Of a stretch of 64,000 nt of DNA, positions 24,967 to 33,397 are shown in pieces. The notes under the pieces are model-generated. The model worked only from the letters and a program-made list of their open reading frames with translations. It made no database searches and was not told the DNA's origin. The stretch is from JACQAP01 sp035548375 (GTDB lineage Bacteria > Pseudomonadota > Gammaproteobacteria > Burkholderiales > JACQAP01). Numbering within the stretch: position 1 is the first letter of the stretch; each line of letters starts with the position of its first letter. A program made the translations under genes and the position numbers. The DNA lies in NCBI GenBank assembly GCA_035548375.1, contig DASZTG010000048.1, positions 13,560-77,559 of the forward strand. Direction: 5' to 3'.

Positions 24967-25644
24967 ATGGCGCATTGGGGGAGAAACAAGGGATTCACTC
25001 TCATTGAAGTCGCCATCGTGCTGGTGATCATCGGCCTGTTGCTGGGCGGTTTCCTGAAGGGCCAGGAATTGATCAACAACACCAAGGTCAAGCGGTTCGC
25101 GGCGGACTTTCACAATATTCCGATCATGCTTTATGGTTACCAGGGCAGGTTCAAGACCCTGCCCGGGGACGATCCAGTCGCGCAAACGCATCTGACTGCG
25201 TCAGCCAATATCGCGAGCACGCCGGCCGGCACGATCGGTAACGGCGTCATCAACGGCACGTGGGATACCACCACCGATACCGATGAGACTTGCCTGTTCT
25301 GGCAACATGTGCGGCTTGCCAGCCTCGCGCCGGGCCCCATTGCGGTGAGTTGTGCAGCGAACGCCGACTATTGGCCGAAGAACGCTAACGGCGGCCAACT
25401 CGGCATCCAGAGCAATGTCGGATTCGGCACGATGACCGGGAGCATGCGCGGCAGCTACATCATTTGCTCGAAGAACATTCCGGGCCAGTTTGTGTTGCAG
25501 CTCGACGCCACGCTTGATGACGGCGATCCGCAAACAGGCTCGATGCGCGCCATTCAGACTTCGGCCGCCGGTGGGCCACCATCCACCATCGCGATCGTTG
25601 AGAACAACCCGGCCGACAGCTTCATCGTTTGCATGGGAATTTGA
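24967..25644 (+). CDS. Major-type prepilin 2 (MSHA-like)
   Basis: A 225-residue type IV prepilin with leader MAHWGRNKG, then FTLIEVAIVLVIIGLLLGG. It is roughly 70% identical by eye to prepilin 1 over the whole length, sharing GQELINN, DFHNIPIMLYGYQ, ETCLFWQHVRL, WPKNANGGQ and FVLQLDATLDDG, and the same cysteines. The gene clearly arose by tandem duplication. The divergent surface segment lies at about residues 70-95. No strong ribosome binding site is seen (GAAAG about 11 nt upstream). It may form an alternative or mixed fibre. Confidence 0.92.
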   Translation: MAHWGRNKGFTLIEVAIVLVIIGLLLGGFLKGQELINNTKVKRFAADFHNIPIMLYGYQGRFKTLPGDDPVAQTHLTASANIASTPAGTIGNGVINGTWDTTTDTDETCLFWQHVRLASLAPGPIAVSCAANADYWPKNANGGQLGIQSNVGFGTMTGSMRGSYIICSKNIPGQFVLQLDATLDDGDPQTGSMRAIQTSAAGGPPSTIAIVENNPADSFIVCMGI

Positions 25645-25661
25645 TCTCGTTTACTGCGTAA

Positions 25662-25684
25662 AGCCCGCCGCCGGCGGGCTTTTT
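25662..25684 (+). terminator. Rho-independent terminator after prepilin 2
   Basis: A GC-rich stem (AGCCCGCCG / CGGCGGGCT, near-continuous palindrome) followed by TTTTT. It closes the pilus locus before kdsD. Confidence 0.88.
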
Positions 25685-25767
25685 GTTTCCGGCAACGCGC
25701 GCTTCGGCGGGTCGGCGCACGATTGAAAATGTCACCCGCGCCGGGCGGAAGCGCGAAACGCATGCGC

Positions 25768-25773
25768 TATACT
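25768..25773 (+). promoter_or_regulatory. Possible -10 element just before kdsD
   Basis: TATACT ends 8 nt before the kdsD ATG. If used, the transcript would begin almost at the start codon, consistent with the absence of a ribosome binding site. The -35 region is poor. Confidence 0.4.
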
Positions 25774-25781
25774 CGTCGGCG

Positions 25782-26771
25782 ATGGCAAAACTTGGGAAGC
25801 TCAATTCCGAAACCGCGCTTGCATCGGGACGGCGCGTCCTCGAAATAGAGGCTCAGGCGGTACGGGATCTCGCGCAGCGGCTGGATGGGAATTTCGTGCG
25901 CGCGGCCGAAATCGTCTTCGGATGCAAAGGGCGGGTCGTCGTCAGCGGCATCGGCAAATCCGGCCATGTCGCCCGCAAGATCGCCTCGACGCTCGCGAGC
26001 ACGGGAACACCGGCTTTCTTCGTCCATCCGGCCGAGGCCAGCCACGGCGACCTCGGCATGGTGACGCGCGACGACGTGATGATCGCGTTGTCGAATTCGG
26101 GCGAAAGCGGCGAACTGCTCGTCATCGTGCCCCTGATCAAGCGTATGGGCGGCAAGCTCATTGCCATGACGGGCAATCCGGATTCCTCGCTGGCGCGCGA
26201 AGCCGACGTGCATCTGGATGCGCGGGTCGCGGAAGAAGCTTGCTCGCTAGGGCTCGCCCCGACATCGAGTACGACCGCGGCACTCGCATTGGGCGATGCG
26301 CTCGCGGTCACGCTGCTTGAAGCGCGTGGCTTCGGACAGGAAGATTTCGCCCGCTCGCATCCGGGCGGCAGCCTGGGCCGACGCTTGCTCACGCACGTGC
26401 ACGACATCATGCGCACCGGCGATGCGATCCCGCGGGTGGCGGAGAGCGCTTCGCTTGCCGACGCCATTCTCGAAATTTCGAAGAAAGGCATGGGCATGAC
26501 CGCAGTGACTAACGGCGCGGGTCGGGTGGTCGGCATTTTCACCGACGGGGACTTGCGGCGTGCGCTCGCGAAGGCGGGCGACCTGCGCGACAGCGGCCTC
26601 CTCCAGCTGATGACCCGGAATCCCAAGACCGTCCAGCCGCAACAGCTTGCCGCCGAAGCAGCCGACCTCATGGAGCAGTTCAAGATCACGCAGTTGCTGG
26701 TGCTGGATGCGAACGCCAGTCTGGTCGGCGCCTTGAACATGCACGATCTGCTGCACGCAAAGGTCATCTGA
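25782..26771 (+). CDS. kdsD: D-arabinose 5-phosphate isomerase
   Basis: KdsD converts ribulose 5-phosphate to arabinose 5-phosphate, the first step toward Kdo for lipopolysaccharide. The 329-residue protein has an N-terminal SIS domain (VVVSGIGKSGHVARKIASTL, then LSNSGESGELL and GLAPTSSTTAALALGDALAV) and two C-terminal CBS domains (HDIMRTGDAIPRV and LMTRNPKTVQPQQ). An upstream in-frame ATG at 25683 lies in the terminator region and was rejected. It begins a tightly packed operon, overlapping kdsC by TGATG. Confidence 0.96.
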   Translation: MAKLGKLNSETALASGRRVLEIEAQAVRDLAQRLDGNFVRAAEIVFGCKGRVVVSGIGKSGHVARKIASTLASTGTPAFFVHPAEASHGDLGMVTRDDVMIALSNSGESGELLVIVPLIKRMGGKLIAMTGNPDSSLAREADVHLDARVAEEACSLGLAPTSSTTAALALGDALAVTLLEARGFGQEDFARSHPGGSLGRRLLTHVHDIMRTGDAIPRVAESASLADAILEISKKGMGMTAVTNGAGRVVGIFTDGDLRRALAKAGDLRDSGLLQLMTRNPKTVQPQQLAAEAADLMEQFKITQLLVLDANASLVGALNMHDLLHAKVI

Positions 26772-27298
26772 TGAACAAGCGGATCGTCGCCCGCGCGCAA
26801 CGGATCCGCCTCGCCATCTTCGATGTCGATGGCGTGCTGACCGATGGCACCATATACCTCGGCGAGAAGGGCGAGGAGCTGAAGGCCTTCAATATCCTCG
26901 ATGGCCTCGGAATGAAAATGCTCGCCGCAAGCGGCGTGGTGACGGCATTGCTGTCGGGGCGCAAATCAAGGATGGTGGCAGTGCGCGCCCGGGAAATGGG
27001 TATCGCGCACCTGCTTCAGGGCATCAACGACAAGCTCGACGCCTACTCCCACCTGCTGCGCAAATTGCGCGTGTCGGAGGAAGAAAGCTCTTTCATGGGC
27101 GACGATCTGCCCGACGTACCGGTATTGCGCCGTTGCGGACTCGCGTTCAGCGTACCCAACGCGCCGGAGATCGTGCGCACAAACGCCCATTACGTTGCAA
27201 GCGTTCCGGGAGGACATGGCGCAGTGCGCGAAGTCTGCGAATTCCTGATGCGGGCACGCGGGACGCTGGAGAGTCAATTGAGGCCTTACCTCGCATGA
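26771..27298 (+). CDS. kdsC: 3-deoxy-manno-octulosonate-8-phosphatase
   Basis: KdsC removes phosphate from Kdo-8-phosphate. It is a HAD-family enzyme of 175 residues without a cap domain. The nucleophile motif FDVDGVLTDG carries Asp18 and Asp20, LLSGRKS is motif II and FMGDDLPDVPVLRRCG is motif IV. It overlaps both kdsD (TGATG) and lptC (ATGA), so the three are translationally coupled. Confidence 0.96.
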   Translation: MNKRIVARAQRIRLAIFDVDGVLTDGTIYLGEKGEELKAFNILDGLGMKMLAASGVVTALLSGRKSRMVAVRAREMGIAHLLQGINDKLDAYSHLLRKLRVSEEESSFMGDDLPDVPVLRRCGLAFSVPNAPEIVRTNAHYVASVPGGHGAVREVCEFLMRARGTLESQLRPYLA

Positions 27299-27906
27299 AC
27301 GACAGGCTCATCACCTGGTCCCCTCTTATCCTGCTCGCGCTGCTGGCATCGATGAGCTTCTGGCTCGACCACAAGGTCCAGCCGCAGGCACGCAGGCCGG
27401 ACGGCAGCACGCGCCATGATCCGGATTTCAGGATAGAAGGTTTCTCGGCGGTGAAAATGAACCCGGACGGGACGCGTCGCTACGGCCTCGCCGCCAAGAC
27501 CCTGGTCCATTACCCGGACGACAACAGCACCGATCTGACTTTGCCGAGGCTCGTCTACTTCGACTATGCGCGTGCGCCGGTCACGGTACGCTCGGAAACC
27601 GCCAAGTCCACGCAGGGTGGCGACGACGTCTACTTTTACGGTGACGTGCAGATCATCCGCTCCGCATTCGCGGCGAATCCCGAGCTGGGAATATTCACCA
27701 GCTACATGCACGTGATCCCGGACAAGGACCTCGCCCAGACCGACAAGCCGGTGCGCATGGTGGAGGGCACATCCACGGCCAGTTCGGTTGGCTTAGAATT
27801 TAACAACGCCACCCACGAGATCAAGCTGCTGTCCGAGGTCAAGGCCATCTATGCCATTCCGAAACGAACGCCGCCGCAGAAGCCCGATGTTCCCGCCCGC
27901 CGGTAA
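27295..27906 (+). CDS. lptC: LPS export protein LptC
   Basis: LptC is the bitopic inner-membrane protein that passes LPS from LptBFG to LptA. The 203-residue protein has one N-terminal helix (about residues 7-22) and a periplasmic beta-jellyroll with the family segment DFRIEGFSAVKMNPDGTRRYGLAAK. The start overlaps the kdsC stop by ATGA; lptA starts inside its 3' end. Sequence is divergent, as usual for LptC; context makes it secure. Confidence 0.92.
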   Translation: MNDRLITWSPLILLALLASMSFWLDHKVQPQARRPDGSTRHDPDFRIEGFSAVKMNPDGTRRYGLAAKTLVHYPDDNSTDLTLPRLVYFDYARAPVTVRSETAKSTQGGDDVYFYGDVQIIRSAFAANPELGIFTSYMHVIPDKDLAQTDKPVRMVEGTSTASSVGLEFNNATHEIKLLSEVKAIYAIPKRTPPQKPDVPARR

Positions 27907-28477
27907 GGCGTTGCTGGTCGCCGGATTGCTGGCGTTTACGCTGGGGCAGCCGATGTCCGCGCTCGCGGACCGCGCCGATCGCGACAAGCCGGTCAACCTG
28001 GAAGCCGACCGCGTCGATCTCGACGATGCGAAGAAGGAAGCCGTGTTCGTGGGCAATGTGACATTGACCCAGGGCACCTTGTCGATCAAGGCCGACAAGA
28101 TCATCGTCAAGCAGGATGCCGAGGGCTTCCAGTACGGCATTGCCTATGGCAGCCCCGGCAAGCTTGCGAATTTCCGCCAGAAGCGTGAAGGCTACGACGA
28201 GTACATCGAGGGATTTTCGGAACGCCTCGAATACGACGGCAAGGCCGACAAGGTGCAGATGTTCACCAACGCCCGCATCATGCGCGGAGGAGACGAAGTG
28301 CGCGGCGACTACATCTCCTACAACGCGGTGACGGAGTTTTATCAGGTGATAGCGGGTAAATCGACCGATCGCGTGCGAGCCGTCATCCAGCCCAAACCCA
28401 AGGCCGGCGCTTCCGCGCCACCGACCGGCTCGGTGGACTTGAAGCCTTCCAAATCCGTCGAACCGCCCAAGCAATGA
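27851..28477 (+). CDS. lptA: LPS transport periplasmic protein LptA
   Basis: LptA forms the periplasmic bridge that carries LPS to the outer membrane. The 208-residue precursor has a basic N-terminus and signal peptide ending near MSALA|DRAD. The OstA-like domain reads NLEADRVDLDDAKKEAVFVG, then TLTQGTLSIKADKI and YIEGFSERLEYDGKADKVQMF. ATG 27851 has AAGG 6 nt upstream; ATG 27887 would also give a signal peptide. It overlaps lptC by 56 nt in another frame. Confidence 0.93.
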   Translation: MPFRNERRRRSPMFPPAGKALLVAGLLAFTLGQPMSALADRADRDKPVNLEADRVDLDDAKKEAVFVGNVTLTQGTLSIKADKIIVKQDAEGFQYGIAYGSPGKLANFRQKREGYDEYIEGFSERLEYDGKADKVQMFTNARIMRGGDEVRGDYISYNAVTEFYQVIAGKSTDRVRAVIQPKPKAGASAPPTGSVDLKPSKSVEPPKQ

Positions 28478-28502
28478 CGCCGCCTCGCACACATCGATCG
28501 AA

Positions 28503-29225
28503 ATGAGCCAACTGCGCGCGGAAAAGCTCAAGAAGCGCTACAAGGCAAGAACGGTCGTCAAGGAGGTCTCCCTCGATGTTTCCAGCGGGGAAGTCGTCGG
28601 CCTGCTTGGCCCGAACGGCGCGGGAAAGACTACTTGCTTCTACATGATGGTCGGGCTGGTCGCCCTGGACGGCGGCGAGTTGTATCTGGACGAGCAATCG
28701 CTCACGCATACCCCTATCCACCGGCGCGCCCGCCTCGGGCTTTCCTATCTGCCGCAGGAAGCGTCGATTTTTCGCAAGCTTACCGTGGCGGAGAACATCC
28801 GCGCCGTGCTGGAATTGCGGGAACTGACCGAGGAGGAAATCGGCTCTCGCCTCGATGAGTTGTTGCACGACCTCCATATCGCCCATTTGCGCAACAGTCC
28901 GGCTATCAGCCTGTCCGGCGGCGAGCGTCGCCGGGCTGAAATCGCCCGGGCGCTGGCGACGCAACCGCGCTTCATCCTGCTGGACGAGCCGTTCGCCGGG
29001 GTCGATCCGATCGCCGTCCTGGACATCCAGAAAATCATCCGTTTCCTGAAGGAGCGGGACATCGGCGTCCTGATCACCGATCACAACGTCAGGGAAACGC
29101 TGGGCATTTGCGACCGCGCCTACATCATCAACGACGGCACCGTCCTCGCGGCCGGCAAGCCGGAGGAAATCGTTTATAATGAAAGCGTAAGGAAAGTTTA
29201 TCTGGGCGAGCATTTCCGGCTCTAG
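28503..29225 (+). CDS. lptB: LPS export ABC transporter ATPase LptB
   Basis: LptB powers LPS extraction by LptFG. The 240-residue ATPase has Walker A GPNGAGKT at 36-43, the Q-loop LPQEASIFRKLTV, signature LSGGERRR and Walker B FILLDEPFAGVDP. Length and motif spacing match E. coli LptB closely. lptF and lptG are not in the window, as usual. A TATAAT inside its 3' end may serve rpoN. Confidence 0.97.
   Translation: MSQLRAEKLKKRYKARTVVKEVSLDVSSGEVVGLLGPNGAGKTTCFYMMVGLVALDGGELYLDEQSLTHTPIHRRARLGLSYLPQEASIFRKLTVAENIRAVLELRELTEEEIGSRLDELLHDLHIAHLRNSPAISLSGGERRRAEIARALATQPRFILLDEPFAGVDPIAVLDIQKIIRFLKERDIGVLITDHNVRETLGICDRAYIINDGTVLAAGKPEEIVYNESVRKVYLGEHFRL
29175..29180 (+). promoter_or_regulatory. 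Possible -10 element for rpoN inside lptB
   Basis: A perfect TATAAT within the last codons of lptB, 110 nt before the rpoN ATG. No convincing -35 is seen, so rpoN may use it or simply be co-transcribed with lptB. Confidence 0.3.
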
Positions 29226-29290
29226 GTAGTGGACGCCGTTAGCCCGAATCCGGCCTTGTTTTCACTGGCCCCGATACCGATGACCAGCCG

Positions 29291-30748
29291 ATGAAGCACT
29301 CCCTGCAGCTCAAGCTTTCGCAGCACCTGACGCTCACGCCGCAACTGCAGCAGTCGATCCGGCTCTTGCAGTTGTCCACGCTGGAGCTCAACCAGGAGAT
29401 CGAGACCTTCCTGCAAGAGAATCCGCTGCTCGAGCGTGACGAAGAGGAGGACGCGTCCGGCGCCCCCCCCGCACTGAATACCGCCAGCACGACGACCTCC
29501 ACGTCCACGGAAGCCGAGAGCGGCAATGGTTCCGGCGAGGGCGAGAGAGAATCCGGCGATGAGCGCGCGGCGGGCGAGTCCGACTGGTCGCTGGACGACG
29601 GTTACGGCTCTTTCGGCGGCCAGGATGGCGATGAGGATTCCGAGGCGCCGCAAACCGCGGCCGAACCCGCGAAATTGCGCGATCACCTGTTCGACCAGAT
29701 CAACCTGATGCAGATGCCGGATCGGGACAAGCGCATCGTCGCCTTCCTGATCGACAACCTGGACGACGACGGCTTCATGACGCAGGACCTCGTCGAATTG
29801 GCGGCGCTGTTGCCGCCCGAGCTGGAAATCGACGCCGAACAGCTGACCATCGGGCTGAAATACCTGCAAAGCCTCGATCCCCCGGGCATCGGGGCACGCA
29901 ACCTGGGCGAGTGCCTGGCGTTGCAGCTGGAAGCGCTTCCCGAGGACACGACTTATCGGAACGAGGCGCTGCTGGTCGTCAGGCAACATCTCGACGTATT
30001 CGCCGCGCGCGACTATTTCCGCCTGAAAAAGCTGTTGCGCTGCGACGACGACATGCTGAGGACGATCCAGTCCATGATCACCGGCCTGAATCCGCGGCCG
30101 GCCGGCAATTTTTCCGGCGGTGACACGCGTTACATCATCCCGGATGTCGTGGTGCGCAAGGTCAAGGGCATGTGGGTGACGTCGCTCAATCCGGAAGCGA
30201 TGCCGAAGCTGCGCATCAACCGCATGTACGCCGACATCCTGCACCGCAACCGCGACGCGAGCTTCCAGCAGCTCGCCGGGCAGCTGCAGGAAGCCAAGTG
30301 GCTCATCAAGAACGTCCAGCAGAGATTCGACACGATCCTGCGCGTGTCGCAAGCCATCGTCGACCGTCAGCGGCATTTTTTCGAGCACGGCGAAGTCGCC
30401 ATGCGTCCCCTGGTCCTGCGCGAGATCGCCGAAACGCTCGGACTGCACGAATCCACCGTATCGCGCGTCACCACGCAGAAATTCATGCTGACCCCACGCG
30501 GGATTTTCGAACTCAAGTACTTCTTCGGTAGCCATGTTTCCACCGAAACCGGCGGCGCATGCTCGGCCACGGCCATTCGCGCGCTGATCAAGCAGATGGT
30601 CGGCGAGGAAGACACGCGCAAGCCGCTAAGCGACAGCCAGATTTCGGAAGTGCTCGGCAAGCAGGGCATCATGGTCGCGCGGCGCACCATCGCGAAATAC
30701 CGGGAATCTCTGCAGATTCTTCCGGTCAATCTTCGCAAGTCGATTTGA
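29291..30748 (+). CDS. rpoN: RNA polymerase sigma54 factor
   Basis: RpoN directs RNA polymerase to -24/-12 promoters and needs an NtrC-type ATPase activator. The 485-residue protein has the Gln-rich region I (LSQHLTLTPQLQQSIRLLQL), an acidic region II rich in Asp/Glu/Ser (about 50-130), the core-binding domain, the helix-turn-helix (EIAETLGLHESTVSRVTTQK) and the RpoN box ARRTIAKYRE. Its presence, together with the regulator at 8020 and four -24/-12 elements, makes the local sigma54 regulon self-consistent. It is followed by hpf, ptsN, hprK and rapZ, the usual nitrogen-PTS arrangement. Confidence 0.98.
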   Translation: MKHSLQLKLSQHLTLTPQLQQSIRLLQLSTLELNQEIETFLQENPLLERDEEEDASGAPPALNTASTTTSTSTEAESGNGSGEGERESGDERAAGESDWSLDDGYGSFGGQDGDEDSEAPQTAAEPAKLRDHLFDQINLMQMPDRDKRIVAFLIDNLDDDGFMTQDLVELAALLPPELEIDAEQLTIGLKYLQSLDPPGIGARNLGECLALQLEALPEDTTYRNEALLVVRQHLDVFAARDYFRLKKLLRCDDDMLRTIQSMITGLNPRPAGNFSGGDTRYIIPDVVVRKVKGMWVTSLNPEAMPKLRINRMYADILHRNRDASFQQLAGQLQEAKWLIKNVQQRFDTILRVSQAIVDRQRHFFEHGEVAMRPLVLREIAETLGLHESTVSRVTTQKFMLTPRGIFELKYFFGSHVSTETGGACSATAIRALIKQMVGEEDTRKPLSDSQISEVLGKQGIMVARRTIAKYRESLQILPVNLRKSI

Positions 30749-30770
30749 AAACTGCCCGGAGGGGAAGCAA

Positions 30771-31094
30771 ATGAATCTTCAGTTGTCCGGCCATCACCTG
30801 GAAGTCACCCCCGCCATCCGATCCTACGTAATCGACAAGCTCAACCGCATCTCGCGCCATTTCGACCACGTCATCGACGTAAACGTCATTCTTTCGGTCA
30901 ACAAGCTGGACCACAAGGTCGAGGCCACGGTCCACGTGCGCGGCAAGGACATCCATGTCGAATGCGTCGATAACTATATGTATGCCGCCATCGACGGCCT
31001 GGCGGACAAGCTCGACCGCCAGATCCTGAAGCACAAGGAAAAGATCGTCGACCACCATCCGCAGCAATCGTTGCGCAACCTGCCCTCGTCCTGA
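30771..31094 (+). CDS. hpf: Ribosome hibernation promoting factor
   Basis: A 107-residue short-form HPF/YfiA protein that binds the small ribosomal subunit and promotes inactive dimers in starvation. It has the family pattern LEVTPAIRSYVIDKLNRISRHFDHVI and DNYMYAAIDGLADKLDRQI. A strong ribosome binding site (GGAGG) precedes the ATG. It sits between rpoN and ptsN, its standard place. Confidence 0.95.
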   Translation: MNLQLSGHHLEVTPAIRSYVIDKLNRISRHFDHVIDVNVILSVNKLDHKVEATVHVRGKDIHVECVDNYMYAAIDGLADKLDRQILKHKEKIVDHHPQQSLRNLPSS

Positions 31095-31121
31095 GCTCTT
31101 CCCGGTAATTCCCAGCCTGAC

Positions 31122-31607
31122 ATGAGTCTGATCTCCAGACTGCTGCCGGTCGCCAACATCACGCTCGACCTGGACGTGACCAGCAAGAAGCGCGTGTTCG
31201 AGCACGTCGGCCTGTTGTTCGAGAACGCGCTCGGCATCGGCCGCAGCCAGGTGTTCGACGCGCTGTTCGCGCGCGAGCGCCTGGGTTCGACCGGGCTTGG
31301 CCACGGCATCGCCATCCCGCACGGGCGCATAAAGGGCCTGCGAGACGCCATCGGAGCGTTCGTGCGCACGGCGGGCCCCATCCCGTTCGAGGCGCCGGAT
31401 GGCAATCCGGTCAACCTGATTTTCGTGTTGCTGGTGCCGGAGAAGGCCACCGACCTTCACCTGCAGATCCTGTCCGAGCTGGCGCAATTGTTCAGCGACA
31501 AGGAGATGCGGGCGCAACTGTCGACGCTACCCGACGCCGCGGCCGTGCAACGCATCATCAGCGAGTGGGAACCCCATGCCCCAGGTCAGCGTCGCGCAGC
31601 TGTTTGA
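31122..31607 (+). CDS. ptsN: Nitrogen PTS EIIA component
   Basis: EIIA-Ntr is the terminal phosphate acceptor of the nitrogen-related PTS and regulates potassium and other systems by its phosphorylation state. The 161-residue protein has the active-site histidine in GHGIAIPHGR (His67) and normal length. Its end overlaps hprK by 32 nt, suggesting coupling. No EI-Ntr or NPr gene is in the window. Confidence 0.95.
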   Translation: MSLISRLLPVANITLDLDVTSKKRVFEHVGLLFENALGIGRSQVFDALFARERLGSTGLGHGIAIPHGRIKGLRDAIGAFVRTAGPIPFEAPDGNPVNLIFVLLVPEKATDLHLQILSELAQLFSDKEMRAQLSTLPDAAAVQRIISEWEPHAPGQRRAAV

Positions 31608-32517
31608 GGACAATGCCGACGCGCTGAAGCTCGGCTGGATTTCGGGCCCGCGGCAGCCTTCCCCGTTCCTCGACAGCAGCGAAATCAACCAGGCCACGCA
31701 GGGATTGATCGGCCACCTGAACCTGGTGCACCCGAACTGGATCCAGATTTTCAGCAGGACCGAAGCGGCTTATTTCGCGGCCCTCGGGGAAGACGAGCAG
31801 CGCCAGGCGCTGGCCCGCCTGGCGAGCAGCGGCCTGGTCTGCATCATATTGAGCGAGCAGGAGCGCCCGCCGGCAACACTCGCCGAATTTGCGTCTTCCC
31901 GCAACATTCCGCTGCTAGCCTCGCCCCTGCACAGCCTGCAGATCATCTGGGTCGTGCGCACCTACCTCGGTCGCGCGCTCGCGGAATTCGTCACGCGGCA
32001 CGGCGTATTCCTCGACGTACTCGGCATGGGCGTGCTGATTACCGGCGAAAGCGGCGTCGGCAAAAGCGAACTCGCGCTCGAGCTGATCTCGCGCGGCAGC
32101 GGGCTGGTGGCCGACGACGTCGTCGAGCTCTATCACATCGCGCCGGAAACGCTGGAAGGCCGCAGCCCGGAACTGCTGAAGGACTTCCTCGAAGTCCGCG
32201 GGCTGGGCATGCTGAACATTCGCACCATTTTCGGCGAGACAGCCGTGCGCACCAAGAAAAACCTCAAGCTGATCGTCCAGATGGAAAAGCCGGTCGGCGG
32301 CGTCATTCCCGGCCTCGAGCGCCTGCCGCTGAACGCGAGCTCGGAGGACATCATGGGCATCAGCATTCGCAAGGTGGTGCTGCCGGTGGCCGCCGGGCGC
32401 AACCTCGCGGTGCTGGCGGAGGCCGCGGTACGCAATTACGTCCTGCAACTGCGCGGCATCGACAGCACCCAGGAATTCATCGCGCGCCAGGAAAAGCAAC
32501 TAAGCCGGCGCAACTGA
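31576..32517 (+). CDS. hprK: HPr kinase/phosphorylase
   Basis: HprK phosphorylates HPr-type proteins on a serine and reverses this with phosphate. The 313-residue protein has the catalytic RHGVFLDVLG segment (His142), Walker A GESGVGKS at 157-164 and the signature EVRGLGMLNIRTIFGE. In Proteobacteria it occurs mainly in alpha- and betaproteobacteria next to PTS genes, which fits this locus with ptsN before it and rapZ after it. Confidence 0.96.
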   Translation: MPQVSVAQLFEDNADALKLGWISGPRQPSPFLDSSEINQATQGLIGHLNLVHPNWIQIFSRTEAAYFAALGEDEQRQALARLASSGLVCIILSEQERPPATLAEFASSRNIPLLASPLHSLQIIWVVRTYLGRALAEFVTRHGVFLDVLGMGVLITGESGVGKSELALELISRGSGLVADDVVELYHIAPETLEGRSPELLKDFLEVRGLGMLNIRTIFGETAVRTKKNLKLIVQMEKPVGGVIPGLERLPLNASSEDIMGISIRKVVLPVAAGRNLAVLAEAAVRNYVLQLRGIDSTQEFIARQEKQLSRRN

Positions 32518-32533
32518 AGACGCGCGACCCGCC

Positions 32534-33373
32534 ATGCAACTCATCATCATCAGCGGCCTTTCCGGATCGGGCAAGAGCATCGCGCTAAACGTGCTCGCGG
32601 ACAGCGCGTACTACTGCGTCGACAACCTGCCGGCCAAGCTGCTGAACAGCCTGGTGCAATTCCTCGCGCAGGAGGGCTATGAGCGCGTGGCGGTCAGCAT
32701 CGACGTGCGCAGCGGTGCCACGCTTTCCGAGCTGCCGGGCTCGGTAAAGCAACTCAAGCAGGACGGCATCGACGTCGATCTCATTTTCCTGGATTCCAAG
32801 ACCGAGACGCTGGTGAAACGCTTTTCGGAAACGCGCCGCAGGCATCCGCTCGCCGACCAGGATCGCACCTTGCCCGAGTGCATCGACCTCGAGCGCGAGT
32901 TGCTCGCCGACCTGGGCGACCTCGGCCACCACATCGACACGAGCGACCTCGGCCCGAACGCGCTGCGTGCCTGGATCAAGGACCTGCTGCAGACCGGCGA
33001 ATCGGGCTTGCGGTTGCTGTTCCAGTCGTTCGGGTTCAAGCACGGCATCCCGCTCGATGCGGACGTGGTGTTCGACGTGCGCTGCCTTCCCAACCCGCAC
33101 TACGATCCCGAGTTGCGCCCCCTCACCGGCAAGGATGCCGCGGTGGTCGCTTTCCTCGAGGCCAACGCCGACGCCTGCGACATGCTCGCGGACATCCGGG
33201 GCTACGTCGAGAAATGGCTGCCCTGCTTCATTCGCGACAATCGGGCCTACTTGACGGTGGCCATCGGTTGCACCGGCGGACGCCATCGCTCCGTGTATTT
33301 CGCCGAGTCGCTCGCCGCGCATTTCCGCGGCAGCCGCAACGTGCTGGTGCGCCACCGCGAACTGCCGGCGTGA
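32534..33373 (+). CDS. rapZ: RNase adapter / nucleotide-binding protein RapZ
   Basis: RapZ binds small RNAs and recruits RNase E to control amino-sugar synthesis in E. coli; the role here is by homology. The 279-residue protein has Walker A GLSGSGKS at 8-15, the FLDSKTETLVKRFSETRRRHPL segment, and the C-terminal RNA-binding region with FKHGIPLDADVVFDVRCLPNPHY and AIGCTGGRHRSVYFAE. It begins 16 nt after hprK. Confidence 0.96.
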   Translation: MQLIIISGLSGSGKSIALNVLADSAYYCVDNLPAKLLNSLVQFLAQEGYERVAVSIDVRSGATLSELPGSVKQLKQDGIDVDLIFLDSKTETLVKRFSETRRRHPLADQDRTLPECIDLERELLADLGDLGHHIDTSDLGPNALRAWIKDLLQTGESGLRLLFQSFGFKHGIPLDADVVFDVRCLPNPHYDPELRPLTGKDAAVVAFLEANADACDMLADIRGYVEKWLPCFIRDNRAYLTVAIGCTGGRHRSVYFAESLAAHFRGSRNVLVRHRELPA

Positions 33374-33397
33374 CGACTCGCCGTCCGCCCTCCCGGG

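Noticed and set aside
8020..25644. Exosortase/PEP-CTERM system
   Set aside because: The regulator and kinase resemble PrsR/PrsK, but no exosortase, PEP-CTERM substrate or polysaccharide genes are present; the locus is a pilus system.
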